64,000 bases of DNA, from the NCBI RefSeq assembly GCF_023630175.1, contig NZ_JALLIN010000028.1:39298-103297 (forward strand). Direction: 5' to 3'. Of the stretch, positions 52,911 through 61,356 are shown piece by piece (the stretch's first letter is position 1; each line of letters begins with the position of its first letter). The notes beneath the pieces are model-generated. The model was not told the origin of the DNA and searched no databases. It saw only the letters and a program-made list of their open reading frames with translations. Source of the stretch: Streptomyces cellostaticus. Its GTDB lineage: Bacteria > Actinomycetota > Actinomycetes > Streptomycetales > Streptomycetaceae. The position numbers were made by a program, and so were the translations under genes.

Positions 52911-53650
52911 ACGCCGCGCCCGCCGACCAGATCCGACTCCTCGACGTCCAGGCCCTGGACGTCCGCCTCCAGCAGCTCGCGCACAAGCGGAAGTCGCTGC
53001 CCGAGCACGCCGAGATCGAGTCGCTGAACAAGGACCTCACGCAGGTGCGCGACCTGCTGGTGGCCGCGCAGACCGAGGAGAGCGACACCGCCCGCGAGCA
53101 GACCAAGGCCGAGCAGGACGTGGACCAGGTGCGCCAGCGCGCCGCCCGCGACCAGCAGCGCCTGGACTCCGGCGCGGTCACCTCGCCCAAGGACCTGTCC
53201 AACCTCCAGCACGAGATCGTCTCCCTCGCCAAGCGCCAGGGGGACCTGGAGGACGTCGTCCTGGAGGTCATGGAGCGCCGCGAGTCCGCGCAGGAGCGGG
53301 TCGCTGAGCTGTCCGAGCGGGCCGGCTCCGTCCAGGCGAAGATCGACGACGCGACCGGCCGCCGGGACGCCGCCTTCGAGGAGATCGACGGCGAGGCCGC
53401 CTCCGTCACCAAGGAGCGCGAGGTCGTCGCCGGGTCCGTCCCCGCCGACCTGCTGAAGCTCTACGACAAGCTGCGCGAGCAGCAGGGCGGCATCGGCGCG
53501 GCCAAGCTGTACGCCCGCACCTGCCAGGGCTGCCGCCAGGAGCTGGCGATCACCGAACTGAACGAGATCCGCGGCGCGGCCGCGGACACGGTGGTCCGCT
53601 GCGAGAACTGCCGCCGGATCCTGGTGCGCACCGCCGAGTCGGGTCTGTAG
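52907..53650 (+). CDS. C4-type zinc ribbon coiled-coil protein, probable CTG start
   Basis: 247 aa. Two long antiparallel helices (LNAAPADQIRLLDVQALD to EREVVAGSV) end in a zinc ribbon: CQGCRQEL and CENCRRIL. Resembles CdsZ-like/mycobacterial Rv2229c-type proteins that flank RNase HI. No ATG, GTG or TTG lies near the conserved N-terminus. CTG 52907 overlaps the Nif3 stop as CTGA, and GGGAG lies 7 nt upstream, so a CTG start coupled to Nif3 is the best reading. Confidence 0.88.
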   Translation: MNAAPADQIRLLDVQALDVRLQQLAHKRKSLPEHAEIESLNKDLTQVRDLLVAAQTEESDTAREQTKAEQDVDQVRQRAARDQQRLDSGAVTSPKDLSNLQHEIVSLAKRQGDLEDVVLEVMERRESAQERVAELSERAGSVQAKIDDATGRRDAAFEEIDGEAASVTKEREVVAGSVPADLLKLYDKLREQQGGIGAAKLYARTCQGCRQELAITELNEIRGAAADTVVRCENCRRILVRTAESGL

Positions 53651-53661
53651 GAGCCGGCGCG

Positions 53662-54933
53662 GTGCGGGAGTTCATCGTCGAGGCGGACGGCGGGTCGCGG
53701 GGCAACCCGGGGCCCGCCGGGTACGGCGCCGTGGTGAGCGACGCGGTGACGGGGGAGACCCTGGCCGAGACGGCCGAGTACCTCGGCGTCGCCACGAACA
53801 ACGTCGCCGAGTACCGGGGCCTCCTCGCCGGCCTCCGCGCCGCGCACGCCCTGGACCCCGCCGCCCGGGTGCACGTCCGGATGGACTCCAAGCTGGTCGT
53901 CGAGCAGATGTCGGGCCGCTGGAAGGTCAAGCACCCGGACATGAAGCCCCTGGCGGCGGAGGCGAACCGTGTCTTCCCGCCCGGCCGGGTCACCTACGAG
54001 TGGATCCCCCGTGCCCGGAACACCCACGCCGACCGCCTTGCCAACGAGGCCATGGACGCGGGCGCGCGAGGCGAGCAGTGGTCCGCGGCCGGCGACGACG
54101 TCGAAGCCGAGGCGATGCGCGGGGCGACGGGTCCCGCGGAGCCAGCGGCGGGCACGGCCGCGCCGTCCGGCACCGCCGGGCAGCAGCCCCCCGGTTCCGA
54201 GCGGCGGCCTCCCGACTCCGGGCAGCCCCCCGGCTCCACCGGCCGTGAGCCTTCCGGCCCCGCCGCGCAGTCGCAGGCACCCGGCTGGAGCGCCGCCCCC
54301 GATCTCGGCACCCCCGCGACGTTCGTCCTCCTCCGGCACGGCGAAACACCCCTCACCCCCCAGAAGCGCTTCTCCGGCAGCGGCGGCACCGACCCCTCCC
54401 TCTCCGGCGTCGGGAGGGAGCAGGCCCAGCGGGTCGCCGCCGCGCTGGCGAGGCGCGGCACCGTCCAGGCCGTCGTGGCCTCACCGCTCGCCCGCACCCG
54501 GGAGACCGCGCGCGTCGTCGCCGCCCGCCTCGGCCTGGAGGTGTCGGTCGACGAAGGGCTCAGGGAGACGGACTTCGGGGCCTGGGAGGGCCTCACCTTC
54601 GGTGAGGTCCGCGAGCGTCACCCGGACGACCTGAACGCCTGGCTCGGGGACCCCGAGGCCCGTCCCACCGGCGGCGGCGAGAGCTTCGCGGAGACCGCCA
54701 CCCGGATCGCGGCCACCCGGGACAGGCTGGCCGCGGCCCACGCCGGCCGCACCGTCCTGCTGGTCACCCACGTCACGCCCATCAAGACGCTGATCCGGCT
54801 CGCGCTGGGCGCCCCGCCGAAGTCGCTGTTCCGCATGGAACTCTCCGCCGCGTCCCTGTCCGCGGTGGCCTACTACGCGGACGGCAACGCGAGCGTGCGG
54901 CTGTTCAACGACACGTCGCACCTGCGTCCCTGA
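53662..54933 (+). CDS. bifunctional RNase H / histidine phosphatase (CobC-like)
   Basis: 423 aa. Residues 1-140 are RNase HI: VEADGGSRGNPGP (Asp), NNVAEYRGLLAGL (Glu), MDSKLVVEQM (Asp), NTHADRLANEAM (Asp). A Pro/Ser/Gly-rich linker runs to about 215. Residues 220-423 are a histidine phosphatase: FVLLRHGETPLT (nucleophile His), ASPLARTRETA, ETDFGAWEGLTF, LLVTHVTPIKTLI (second His). The mycobacterial homologue Rv2228c acts on RNA:DNA hybrids and alpha-ribazole phosphate (cobalamin). GTG 53662. Confidence 0.93.
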   Translation: MREFIVEADGGSRGNPGPAGYGAVVSDAVTGETLAETAEYLGVATNNVAEYRGLLAGLRAAHALDPAARVHVRMDSKLVVEQMSGRWKVKHPDMKPLAAEANRVFPPGRVTYEWIPRARNTHADRLANEAMDAGARGEQWSAAGDDVEAEAMRGATGPAEPAAGTAAPSGTAGQQPPGSERRPPDSGQPPGSTGREPSGPAAQSQAPGWSAAPDLGTPATFVLLRHGETPLTPQKRFSGSGGTDPSLSGVGREQAQRVAAALARRGTVQAVVASPLARTRETARVVAARLGLEVSVDEGLRETDFGAWEGLTFGEVRERHPDDLNAWLGDPEARPTGGGESFAETATRIAATRDRLAAAHAGRTVLLVTHVTPIKTLIRLALGAPPKSLFRMELSAASLSAVAYYADGNASVRLFNDTSHLRP

Positions 54934-54953
54934 GCCCCGCCGCGCCCCGGGTC

Positions 54954-55241
54954 CTCCACCCGCCCCCGGTCCCCGGCGGCCACCGCGTCCGCCGGGACCG
55001 TCCGGCTCCCGCCCACACGGCCGACGTCGGGCAGGGACGGGTACCCGGGCGCGGTCGCCGGACCCGTCCCGCCCGTCGGGCAGAACCGGGCCTGCGGCAA
55101 CGGCCCGGCCGGCGACCCGGGATAGGCGGTGCCCCCTGCGGCCCGGGCCGGGAAGAACTCCATCCCCCGCACCCCGTGTTCCAGCAGCGCCACGACCTCC
55201 GACGCGGTGGACACGCCGGGCAACGATCTCAGGAGTGGGGT
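54954..55241 (-). pseudogene. eda: KDPG aldolase remnant
   Basis: The reverse-strand frame reads LPGVSTASEVVALLEHGV, then GMEFFPARAAGGTAYPG, ARFCPTGGTGPATAPGYPSL and VGRVGGSRTVPADAVAAGD, clearly the C-terminal half of 2-keto-3-deoxy-6-phosphogluconate aldolase. The N-terminal half is missing: the frame runs into yaaA. The Schiff-base lysine of the usual KFFPAE motif is Glu here. So it is a truncated, inactive relic abutting the 3' end of yaaA. Confidence 0.8.
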
Positions 55242-55245
55242 GCGC

Positions 55246-56028
55246 TCAGTGGACCTCGTCCACCAGCACGTCCAGCGCCCACGGCTTCCCCGCGCCGCCC
55301 GGAGCCTCCGCCTCCACCGCGTACCCGAGGTCCCGCAGCGCCGCCACCAGCTCGGCGGGGTCCTTCGGCGCGGCCCCTGCCGACAGCAGGCTCCGCACGA
55401 TCCGGCCCTTCGTGGCCTTGTTGAAGTGGCTGACCACCTTCCGGGTCGGCGCGTGCAGCACCCGCACGGTCGCGGTCCGCCCGGCGACCTCACCCCTCGG
55501 CTTCCAGGCCGCCGCGTACGCCGCGGAACGCAGGTCGAGCACCAGGCCCCGGCCGGCCGCCTCGGGCAGCACCTCGGCCATCGGCGCCCGCCAGTGCCCC
55601 GCCAGCGCGCCGAGCCCCGGCAGCTTCACGCCCATCGAGCAGCGGTAGGAGGGGATGCGGTCCGTCACCCGCACCGCTCCCCACAGCCCCGAGAAGACCA
55701 GCAGCGAGCGCGCCGCCCGCTTCTTCGCCGCCGCGTCGAGCGAGGCCAGGTCGAGGGCGTCGTACAGCACACCGGTGTAGATCTCCCCGGCGGGCCGGGC
55801 GCCGGCCGTGCGCAACCCGGCGTTCTTCGCCACCTCGCCGCGCAGCCCCTCGCTGAGCCCGAGCACCTCGCGTGCCTTCTCCTCGTCGGCGGCACACAGC
55901 TCCACGAGTTCCGCCAGCACCGCCTCCCGTGCCCCGGTCAGCCCCGGCAGGGACAGCGACTCGGGCTTCAGCGGGGCGCCACGGCCCGAGGGCGCCTTTC
56001 CCTCCGAGGGCGGCAGCAGGACAAGCAC
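55246..56028 (-). CDS. yaaA: YaaA family peroxide stress protein
   Basis: 260 aa. It starts MLVLLPPSEGKAPSGRG, the YaaA/DUF328 signature, then LLVFSGLWGAVRVTDRIPSYRCSMGVKLPGLG and VVSHFNKATKGRIVRSLL. E. coli YaaA lowers free iron during H2O2 stress and binds DNA. It runs divergently from the RNB ribonuclease gene and its 3' end borders the eda relic. Confidence 0.93.
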   Translation of the reverse strand: MLVLLPPSEGKAPSGRGAPLKPESLSLPGLTGAREAVLAELVELCAADEEKAREVLGLSEGLRGEVAKNAGLRTAGARPAGEIYTGVLYDALDLASLDAAAKKRAARSLLVFSGLWGAVRVTDRIPSYRCSMGVKLPGLGALAGHWRAPMAEVLPEAAGRGLVLDLRSAAYAAAWKPRGEVAGRTATVRVLHAPTRKVVSHFNKATKGRIVRSLLSAGAAPKDPAELVAALRDLGYAVEAEAPGGAGKPWALDVLVDEVH

Positions 56029-56101
56029 GCGTACTCCTTCGCATCGGTTCAGCGCCAGCGTACGGGGTGCTGCGCACGCCCCCTCGCCCTACGCTCGTCA
56101 C

Positions 56102-57532
56102 ATGCCCCGCCGCACGATCCGGCTGACCGGCGCCGCCGAGGCCCCGCTGCGGGCCGCCCTCGTCGCCCTCCGCGCCGAACTCGGCGTACCGGAGGACTTC
56201 CCGCCCGAGGTGGGGGAGGAGGCCGAGCGCGCGGCGAAGAACCCCTTGCCGCCCTGGCACGACGCCACGGAGCTGCCCTTCTTCACCCTCGCCCCGGCCT
56301 CCTCCACCGACCTGGACCAGGCGGTGCACCTGTCCCGGCGGGGCACCGGATACCGGGTCAGGTACGCCATCGCCGACGTCGCCGCCTTCGTCGTACCCGG
56401 CGGAGGGCTGGACGCGGAGACGCACCGGCGGGTGAACACCCTCTGCTTCCCCGACGTGAGGGTCCCGCTGCACCCCACCGTGCTCGGCGAGGGCGCCGCG
56501 AGCCTGCTGCCCGACCGGACCCGGCCGGCCGTGCTGTGGACGGTCGACCTGGACGCGGAGGGCCGGACCGTCGCCGTCGACGTGCACCGGGCCCTGGTCC
56601 GCAGCCGCGCCGGGCTCGACCCCGCCGGCGTCCAGCGGCAGATCGACGGCGGCACGGCGGAGGAACCGGTGGCCCTGCTCAGGGAGATCGGCCGGGCCAG
56701 GCAACGGCTGGAGGCCGAGCGCGGCGGCATCTCGCTCCACGTCCCCGAGCAGGAGATCACCGAGCGGGACCACACCCGCCTGCTGACCTACCGCGCCCCG
56801 CTGCCCGCCGAGGGCTGGAACGCCCAGCTCTCCCTGCTGGCCGGAATGGCCGCCGCCGACCTGATGCTCGCCACCGGCACCGGAGTCCTGCGCACCGTCC
56901 CCGCCGCGCCGGACGGCGCGGCGGCCAGGCTGCGCCGTACCGCCACCGCCCTGCGCGTGGACTGGCCGCACCACGTCTCGTACGCGGCGCTGCTGCGCAC
57001 CCTCGACCCGCGTCAACCGCACGACGCGGCCTTCCTCCAGGAGTGCACCACCCTGCTGCGCGGCGCCGGCTACACGGTGTTCCGGAACGGCGACCTGCCC
57101 CCGATCACCAGCCACGCCGCGGTGGCCGCCCCCTACGCCCACTGCACGGCCCCGCTGCACCGCCTGGCCGACCGCTACGCCTCGGAGATCTGCCTCTCGG
57201 CGGTCGCCGGGGAAGCCCCGCCCGCCTGGGTGCGCGAGGCACTCGGCACCCTGCCCCGGCGGATGGCCGACGGCGCCCGCCGCGCGGCCGCGGTCAAACG
57301 CGAGTGCGTCGACCTCGTCGAGGCCGCCCTGCTGGAGGACCGCGTCGGAGACGTCTTCGAGGGCGTGGTGATCGACCTGGCCGACCACCCGGACGCCGGC
57401 ACCGTGCAACTGGAGTCCCCGGCCGTCACCGGCCGCGTCGAGGGCGCCGGCCTCCCCCTCGGCGAGCGGCTCCGGGTCCGCCTCACCCGGGCGGAACCGG
57501 GCCGGGGGAAGGTCCTCTTCGCTCCCGCGTGA
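56102..57532 (+). CDS. RNB-domain ribonuclease with altered catalytic motif
   Basis: 476 aa, RNase II/R-like RNB domain with only a short N-terminus and a small C-terminal S1-like end (VFEGVVIDLADHPDAGTVQL). RNB blocks: GYRVRYAIADVAAFV, HPTVLGEGAASLLPDRTRPA, YRAPLPAEGWNAQLSLLAGMAAADLM. The Mg-binding motif reads LAPASSTDLDQA at residues 63-74: the first Asp of DPxSxxDxD is Ala64, while Asp70 and Asp72 remain. Activity may be weak or lost. ATG 56102. Confidence 0.88.
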   Translation: MPRRTIRLTGAAEAPLRAALVALRAELGVPEDFPPEVGEEAERAAKNPLPPWHDATELPFFTLAPASSTDLDQAVHLSRRGTGYRVRYAIADVAAFVVPGGGLDAETHRRVNTLCFPDVRVPLHPTVLGEGAASLLPDRTRPAVLWTVDLDAEGRTVAVDVHRALVRSRAGLDPAGVQRQIDGGTAEEPVALLREIGRARQRLEAERGGISLHVPEQEITERDHTRLLTYRAPLPAEGWNAQLSLLAGMAAADLMLATGTGVLRTVPAAPDGAAARLRRTATALRVDWPHHVSYAALLRTLDPRQPHDAAFLQECTTLLRGAGYTVFRNGDLPPITSHAAVAAPYAHCTAPLHRLADRYASEICLSAVAGEAPPAWVREALGTLPRRMADGARRAAAVKRECVDLVEAALLEDRVGDVFEGVVIDLADHPDAGTVQLESPAVTGRVEGAGLPLGERLRVRLTRAEPGRGKVLFAPA

Positions 57533-57542
57533 GCACCCGCCG

Positions 57543-57854
57543 AACCTGCTCGCCGGGCGAACGGGCCTGCGCCTGTACCGGGGCGCGGAACCGTGGATGC
57601 GCTGTGACGGTGTCGCCATGGTCCTGGAGGTGACGTCCACCAGACCCGGGACCGACCGCGGGGCGCGGCGCCGCCGCCCTGCGCGCGCCGGCATCCCCCT
57701 GTACCTGCTGGTCGACCGTGAGGCCTCCTCGCTCACCCTGTTCGGCGAGCCGGGGAGCGACGACTACCGCCGGCACTGCACGCTGCCGTTCGGCAGGCCC
57801 CCGGCCCTCCCGGAGTCCTTCGCGCTCGACCTCGAGACCTCGGAGTTCCTCTGA
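57543..57854 (+). pseudogene. truncated Uma2 (DUF820) family gene, C-terminal part
   Basis: The open frame reads MVLEVTSTRPGTDRGARRRRP, then IPLYLLVDREASSLTLFGEP and DYRRHCTLPFGRPPALPESF, the C-terminal half of Uma2/DUF820 PD-(D/E)XK nuclease-like proteins, which are abundant in Streptomyces. The first ~100 residues are missing; the frame emerges from the end of the RNB gene. ATG 57597 would give only 85 aa. Most likely a relic. Confidence 0.72.
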
Positions 57855-57910
57855 CCGGAGAGCCATGGGCGGGACCGGGTGCCCCCACACGCCCGGTACC
57901 ATGGTCGGCA

Positions 57911-58325
57911 CGGCAGACGAGCCGGGCGGGCGGCCGCGTGAAGTTCCCGCGAGGGGCTTCCCGAGGAACGTCCGGGCTCCACAGGGCAGGGTGGTGGCTA
58001 ACGGCCACCCGGGGTGACCCGCGGGACAGTGCCACAGAAAGCAGACCGCCGGGGGCCTCGGCCCTCGGTAAGGGTGAAACGGTGGTGTAAGAGACCACCA
58101 GTGCCCAGGGTGACCTGGGCAGCTAGGTAAACCCCACCTGGAGCAAGGTCAAAAGGAGCGCCGTGAAAAGCGCTCTGCGCGGACGTTCGAGGGCTGCCCG
58201 CCCGAGTCCGCGGGTAGACCGCACGAGGCCGGTGGCAACACCGGCCCTAGATGGATGGCCGTCGCCCCGGGGCCCGCGAGGACCCCGGGGAACAGAACCC
58301 GGCGTACAGCCCGACTCGTCTGCCG
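57911..58325 (+). ncRNA. rnpB: RNase P RNA, bacterial type A
   Basis: Terminal helix P1 pairs CGGCAGACGAG (57911-57921) with CTCGTCTGCCG (58315-58325). Conserved segments include GAGGAACGTCCGGGCTCCAC, GGGTGAAACGGTG, the AGCTAGGTAAACCCCA region and AACAGAACCCGGCGTACAG. Length about 415 nt fits actinobacterial rnpB. The 3' end overlaps the left att-like repeat. Confidence 0.95.
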
Positions 58326-58388
58326 CTACCTGCGGCTTTGCCTCGGAAAGGGCCTCCGACCTGCGTCGGAGGCCCTTTCCGATCTTTC
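58298..58388. repeat. left att-like repeat at the 3' end of rnpB
   Basis: 91 bp from the rnpB 3' end through its terminator, matching 63737-63827 at 85 of 91 positions by eye. The first 29 bp (58298-58326) are identical in both copies. The layout is that of an attachment site whose integration rebuilt the RNA gene end. Confidence 0.8.
58344..58381 (+). terminator. rnpB terminator
   Basis: 17-bp perfect stem CGGAAAGGGCCTCCGAC / GTCGGAGGCCCTTTCCG with a 4-nt loop, followed by ATCTTTC. It is part of the 91-bp repeated segment. Confidence 0.9.
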
Positions 58389-58415
58389 AAGGGCTTGCCG
58401 TGTTAGGCCGCGAAA

Positions 58416-58465
58416 AGTCCCTCGGGAGTCCCTCAGACAGCGCTGAAAGTCCCTGAAAAGTCCCT
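58416..58465 (+). repeat. phased AGTCCCT repeats (putative integrase arm sites)
   Basis: AGTCCCT occurs at 58416, 58427, 58448 and 58459, spaced 11, 21 and 11 bp, so all lie on the same helix face. Three copies are preceded by GAAA. They are 28 bp inside the left att-like repeat, where tyrosine integrases bind arm-type sites. Confidence 0.65.
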
Positions 58466-58643
58466 GGAGCGGAGGGGCGGGCGAAGCCTCTGAGCTGCAC
58501 CGAATCCTCGGCGTAGGTCCGGAGCAGGAGGCCGAGCGCGGGCAGCTGCGTGCCTAGCCGAGCGCGCGCCTACGGGGAGTCGACGGACGGGCGGCAGCGG
58601 AGCCGGACACCGTACAGACCCCACATCGGGTTTATGGACGCAG

Positions 58644-59627
58644 TCAGAACGACCAGCTGCGCCGGTCGGACAGCCATCGCAGAGTGACTTCGCCGCACCA
58701 TGTCTGATGCTGGCGAAGATGCGGTGACCAGTCCGCCGGAGGCTGTGCACCGGAGACCAGGAAGAAGCCAGAGAGCGCGGCGAGGGCGGCATCGAGCTGC
58801 TCGTCGGCGACCCCGAGGGCGGTAGGATGCGCCGCGAACAGAGTCGTGGCGTCGTGACCGTCAGCGAACGCGGTGGCCAAGAGGAGGACCAGGTCGAACC
58901 AACTGGCCCCGACACACGGCCAGTTCCAGTCGCAGATCCACGCGCCGCCGCGGGTATCGCTGAGTACGTTGTCCTGGCGCAGGTCGTGGTGCAAGACGGC
59001 GGTGCCCGCTGTGGCCATTCGCCATTGGCCCTCCAGCTCAGCCAGCTGCGGCGTGAGCCCGAGCGGCGTCCATGCAGGCAGAAGCTCCGGCCTGGTCCTG
59101 CCGGCTTGCAGGTCGCGCCAGTCGGTGAAGTCGCCCTCGGCGTCGATCGGCTTGAGACCGAGTTCCAGTATTTGTGGCGAAGCCACGGCGAGCGCCTCCG
59201 CCGCGGCGGCGTAGGTGTCCAGGGTGGCGTTCAGGTCGTTGGACTGCCAGGGTTCGGCGGGCATGTGCCCGCCATCGACCGCGTCGAAGCCAAGGACAAC
59301 CCATTCGTCCTGCTCCTCGATCCACTGCAAGCGGGGAGCCGGAACCTCCGGGGGCAGTGCCTGGTTGATCAACGCCTCCCTCCGGTAACAGTCGGCGATC
59401 ACAGCGTTCTCTCCGCCGTTGACCGCCTTGATGAACTGCGTGCCGCTGCTTCCGTGGGCAACCGCGGCAAACCCACTGGTGAAGCCGCTCCCCGCACTTG
59501 GCTCTGCGTCCACCACACCACCCAAGTGCCGTGAGATCAGCTGCCGGACGGCATGTGGAAGGTCGCCCCAGCGCGGACGTACCGCTGTGGAGTTGTACTG
59601 CAGGCGCGGGGTGACGATGTTCGGCAT
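58644..59627 (-). CDS. aminoglycoside phosphotransferase (APH) family protein
   Basis: 327 aa kinase-like fold. GFAAVAHGSSGTQFIKAVN is the nucleotide loop with Lys, VLHHDLRQDNVLSDTRGG the catalytic loop (Asp, Asn), and AWICDWNWPCVGASWFDLVLLLA the metal Asp region. Such Streptomyces proteins are rarely true resistance enzymes; the substrate is unknown. ATG 59627. It lies on the island. A promoter-like element 36 nt upstream matches one before the phd gene. Confidence 0.85.
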   Translation of the reverse strand: MPNIVTPRLQYNSTAVRPRWGDLPHAVRQLISRHLGGVVDAEPSAGSGFTSGFAAVAHGSSGTQFIKAVNGGENAVIADCYRREALINQALPPEVPAPRLQWIEEQDEWVVLGFDAVDGGHMPAEPWQSNDLNATLDTYAAAAEALAVASPQILELGLKPIDAEGDFTDWRDLQAGRTRPELLPAWTPLGLTPQLAELEGQWRMATAGTAVLHHDLRQDNVLSDTRGGAWICDWNWPCVGASWFDLVLLLATAFADGHDATTLFAAHPTALGVADEQLDAALAALSGFFLVSGAQPPADWSPHLRQHQTWCGEVTLRWLSDRRSWSF

Positions 59628-59662
59628 TCTGCAAGAGTGGGGGAACCCATCCTCCCTGTGCG

Positions 59663-59680
59663 ACAGATTTCTAGTACGGG
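59663..59680 (-). promoter_or_regulatory. promoter-like element upstream of the APH gene
   Basis: ACAGATTTCTAGTACGGG (forward strand) is nearly the same as 63424-63440 upstream of phd, and both lie exactly 36 nt from the respective ATG. On the reverse strand it contains TAGAAA, a -10-like hexamer (TAGAAT in the other copy). Confidence 0.5.
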
Positions 59681-59698
59681 TCCGGGCCAGTCCAACTG

Positions 59699-59839
59699 GT
59701 AGCAGCCACTACCTCGCCGAACGGCGTAGCCACGACGCTGGCCGCGCTACCGGAGGACGAGCAGATCCGTGCGTTCGACGAGTGGGGAAAGAGTTCGGTC
59801 GTCGCGGCCTTGGGCGAATGGCTGGCGCAGTCTCATTGA
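59699..59839 (+). pseudogene. C-terminal gene fragment
   Basis: An open frame ends in LAALPEDEQIRAFDEWGKSS, VVAALGEWLAQSH and stop, with no start codon or ribosome site; it looks like the tail of a lost gene. The rest of 59628-60033 shows no gene. Confidence 0.4.
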
Positions 59840-60033
59840 CATCGCGACGGTGATATCACCGGAGGAATAGGGAGTCGGACGGTCTGTGGCTCATGGTGGT
59901 CATCCGCCAGTCCGGGCTTTACCTGATCTCCCGGTTGCCCTGCAGGGCTGCCCGGTGAGGTCGGCGAGCGATCCGTTCACTTACAGGAGATCGCGTTGAC
60001 GCCCTAGCTCCTGCCCGTTGAGAGGTTCCAGCT

Positions 60034-60585
60034 ATGTCGCGCCCGTTTGAGGAATCGCCCTACGCGTTCACCGTCCCGCCTCGGGTCGAGGAGGTGTCGG
60101 CAGCAGGAGACCGCGTCGCGGACCGTGCTCGGCGGCTTGGGCTGGAATTGGGCGAGGAACTGACCGACGACTTGAAGCTGCTCACCGGAGAGCTGGTCGC
60201 GAACTCGGTCACGCACACGAAGGCCGCGTGCGCGGTGCGCGTACGGTGGACCGGAGAGCGGCTCCGTGTGGAAGTCACCGATATCGATCCCACGCCGGTG
60301 GCTCTCTCACAGGCTCTGCCTGCGGACGAGCACGGGCGTGGTCCCTGCCTTGTTGCTGCACTGGCAACAGAGTGGGGCTCGCAATCCTGCGTTGCGGGGA
60401 AGACGATCTGGTTCGAACTGGAAGTGCCATCCTCAGCAGAAGCGACCATGACCATGGCGACCTCGCGTTGTGAAGTCCCGCCTGAGCAGGCGATGGCCAG
60501 CTGCACAGGCAACGTCCCTCCGGTGCTGGCGAAGCCCTTGCCGATAGTGGGTGCACGAGCACGAGCCGAGTACCAAGCGGCCTGA
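60034..60585 (+). CDS. RsbW-like ATP-binding (HATPase_c_2) regulatory protein
   Basis: 183 aa. LLTGELVANSVTHTKAACAVRVRW is the N-box of GHKL ATPases, LRVEVTDIDPTPVAL the G1-like box, and GRGPCLVAALATEWGSQ the ATP lid region. Streptomyces carry many such anti-sigma-like proteins. The last 50 residues are extra and not conserved. ATG 60034 lacks a strong ribosome site. Confidence 0.8.
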   Translation: MSRPFEESPYAFTVPPRVEEVSAAGDRVADRARRLGLELGEELTDDLKLLTGELVANSVTHTKAACAVRVRWTGERLRVEVTDIDPTPVALSQALPADEHGRGPCLVAALATEWGSQSCVAGKTIWFELEVPSSAEATMTMATSRCEVPPEQAMASCTGNVPPVLAKPLPIVGARARAEYQAA

Positions 60586-60615
60586 AGGCGTATCGATGCC
60601 GGACATTCGGAGGGG

Positions 60616-61272
60616 ATGTTTCCGAACCTCTGGTGCTCGGGCGGCCAGTTCGCCGTGGCCACTTCGATTCCCACTGTCCTGCCATTTCAGCTACACAGCG
60701 TGAAGTTCAGCTGTGACGTCGATCTCCCCACCAAGGCAGGATCGGGGGCAGATCGCTCAGTCCTCGGGCGGGTCCTCGGCGGTCTGCTCGACCAGGCCTT
60801 GGGCGGTGGAACTCCGGGCTCCGACTTGATTTACGACATGACGGGATACGGAAACACGAAGTCCGTGTGTGTCGGTGGAGGGGCCGGAGCCGGCTTCGGC
60901 GGGAGCGTTTCCGGTTGCTTGGGCGTCATGCGGACCGACGGCGGGTTCGACTTGGCCTGGATCGGATCGGACAGCGTCGACGTCACCTCGCCGGGGTGGG
61001 GTGTCTCGCTGACAACGGAAACCAGCAATGCTGACAGCTGGGACCAGGTTCGCGGTTCGGGCCTGGGTATAGACGGCTCGGTCGCCATCTTCACCGGTGG
61101 CTATAGCCAGGCCGTCAACACCTATAGTGACTGCCGCGAGGATGGCACCAGCCTTCTGGTGCTGAGCGTCGTGAGGAACAGCAACGGTGATCCCGTTGGC
61201 TCCTTCTCCTTCGGTGTGACGACTCCTGGGCTGGACGTCGGTGGCTCTTTGAGCTGCTCGCGCGTGCACTGA
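60616..61272 (+). CDS. unknown glycine/serine-rich beta protein
   Basis: 218 aa. The second half alternates Gly/Ser/Val in hairpin-like repeats (VCVGGGAGAGFGGSVSGCLG, GGYSQAVNTYSDCRED, FGVTTPGLDVGGSLSCSRVH) with six or more cysteines. It resembles C-terminal beta domains of polymorphic toxins, but I cannot name a family. GGAGGGG abuts the ATG with no spacer, so the true start may differ. A small membrane protein gene follows, as in toxin/immunity pairs; that is speculation. Confidence 0.55.
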   Translation: MFPNLWCSGGQFAVATSIPTVLPFQLHSVKFSCDVDLPTKAGSGADRSVLGRVLGGLLDQALGGGTPGSDLIYDMTGYGNTKSVCVGGGAGAGFGGSVSGCLGVMRTDGGFDLAWIGSDSVDVTSPGWGVSLTTETSNADSWDQVRGSGLGIDGSVAIFTGGYSQAVNTYSDCREDGTSLLVLSVVRNSNGDPVGSFSFGVTTPGLDVGGSLSCSRVH

Positions 61273-61356
61273 TACGGGTGGGTAAGCACACGTTGTGAAC
61301 CTTCGCGGGGCGGGCGGGAATCCTGTCTGCCCGCCCCGCGGACATGATTACGAGGA

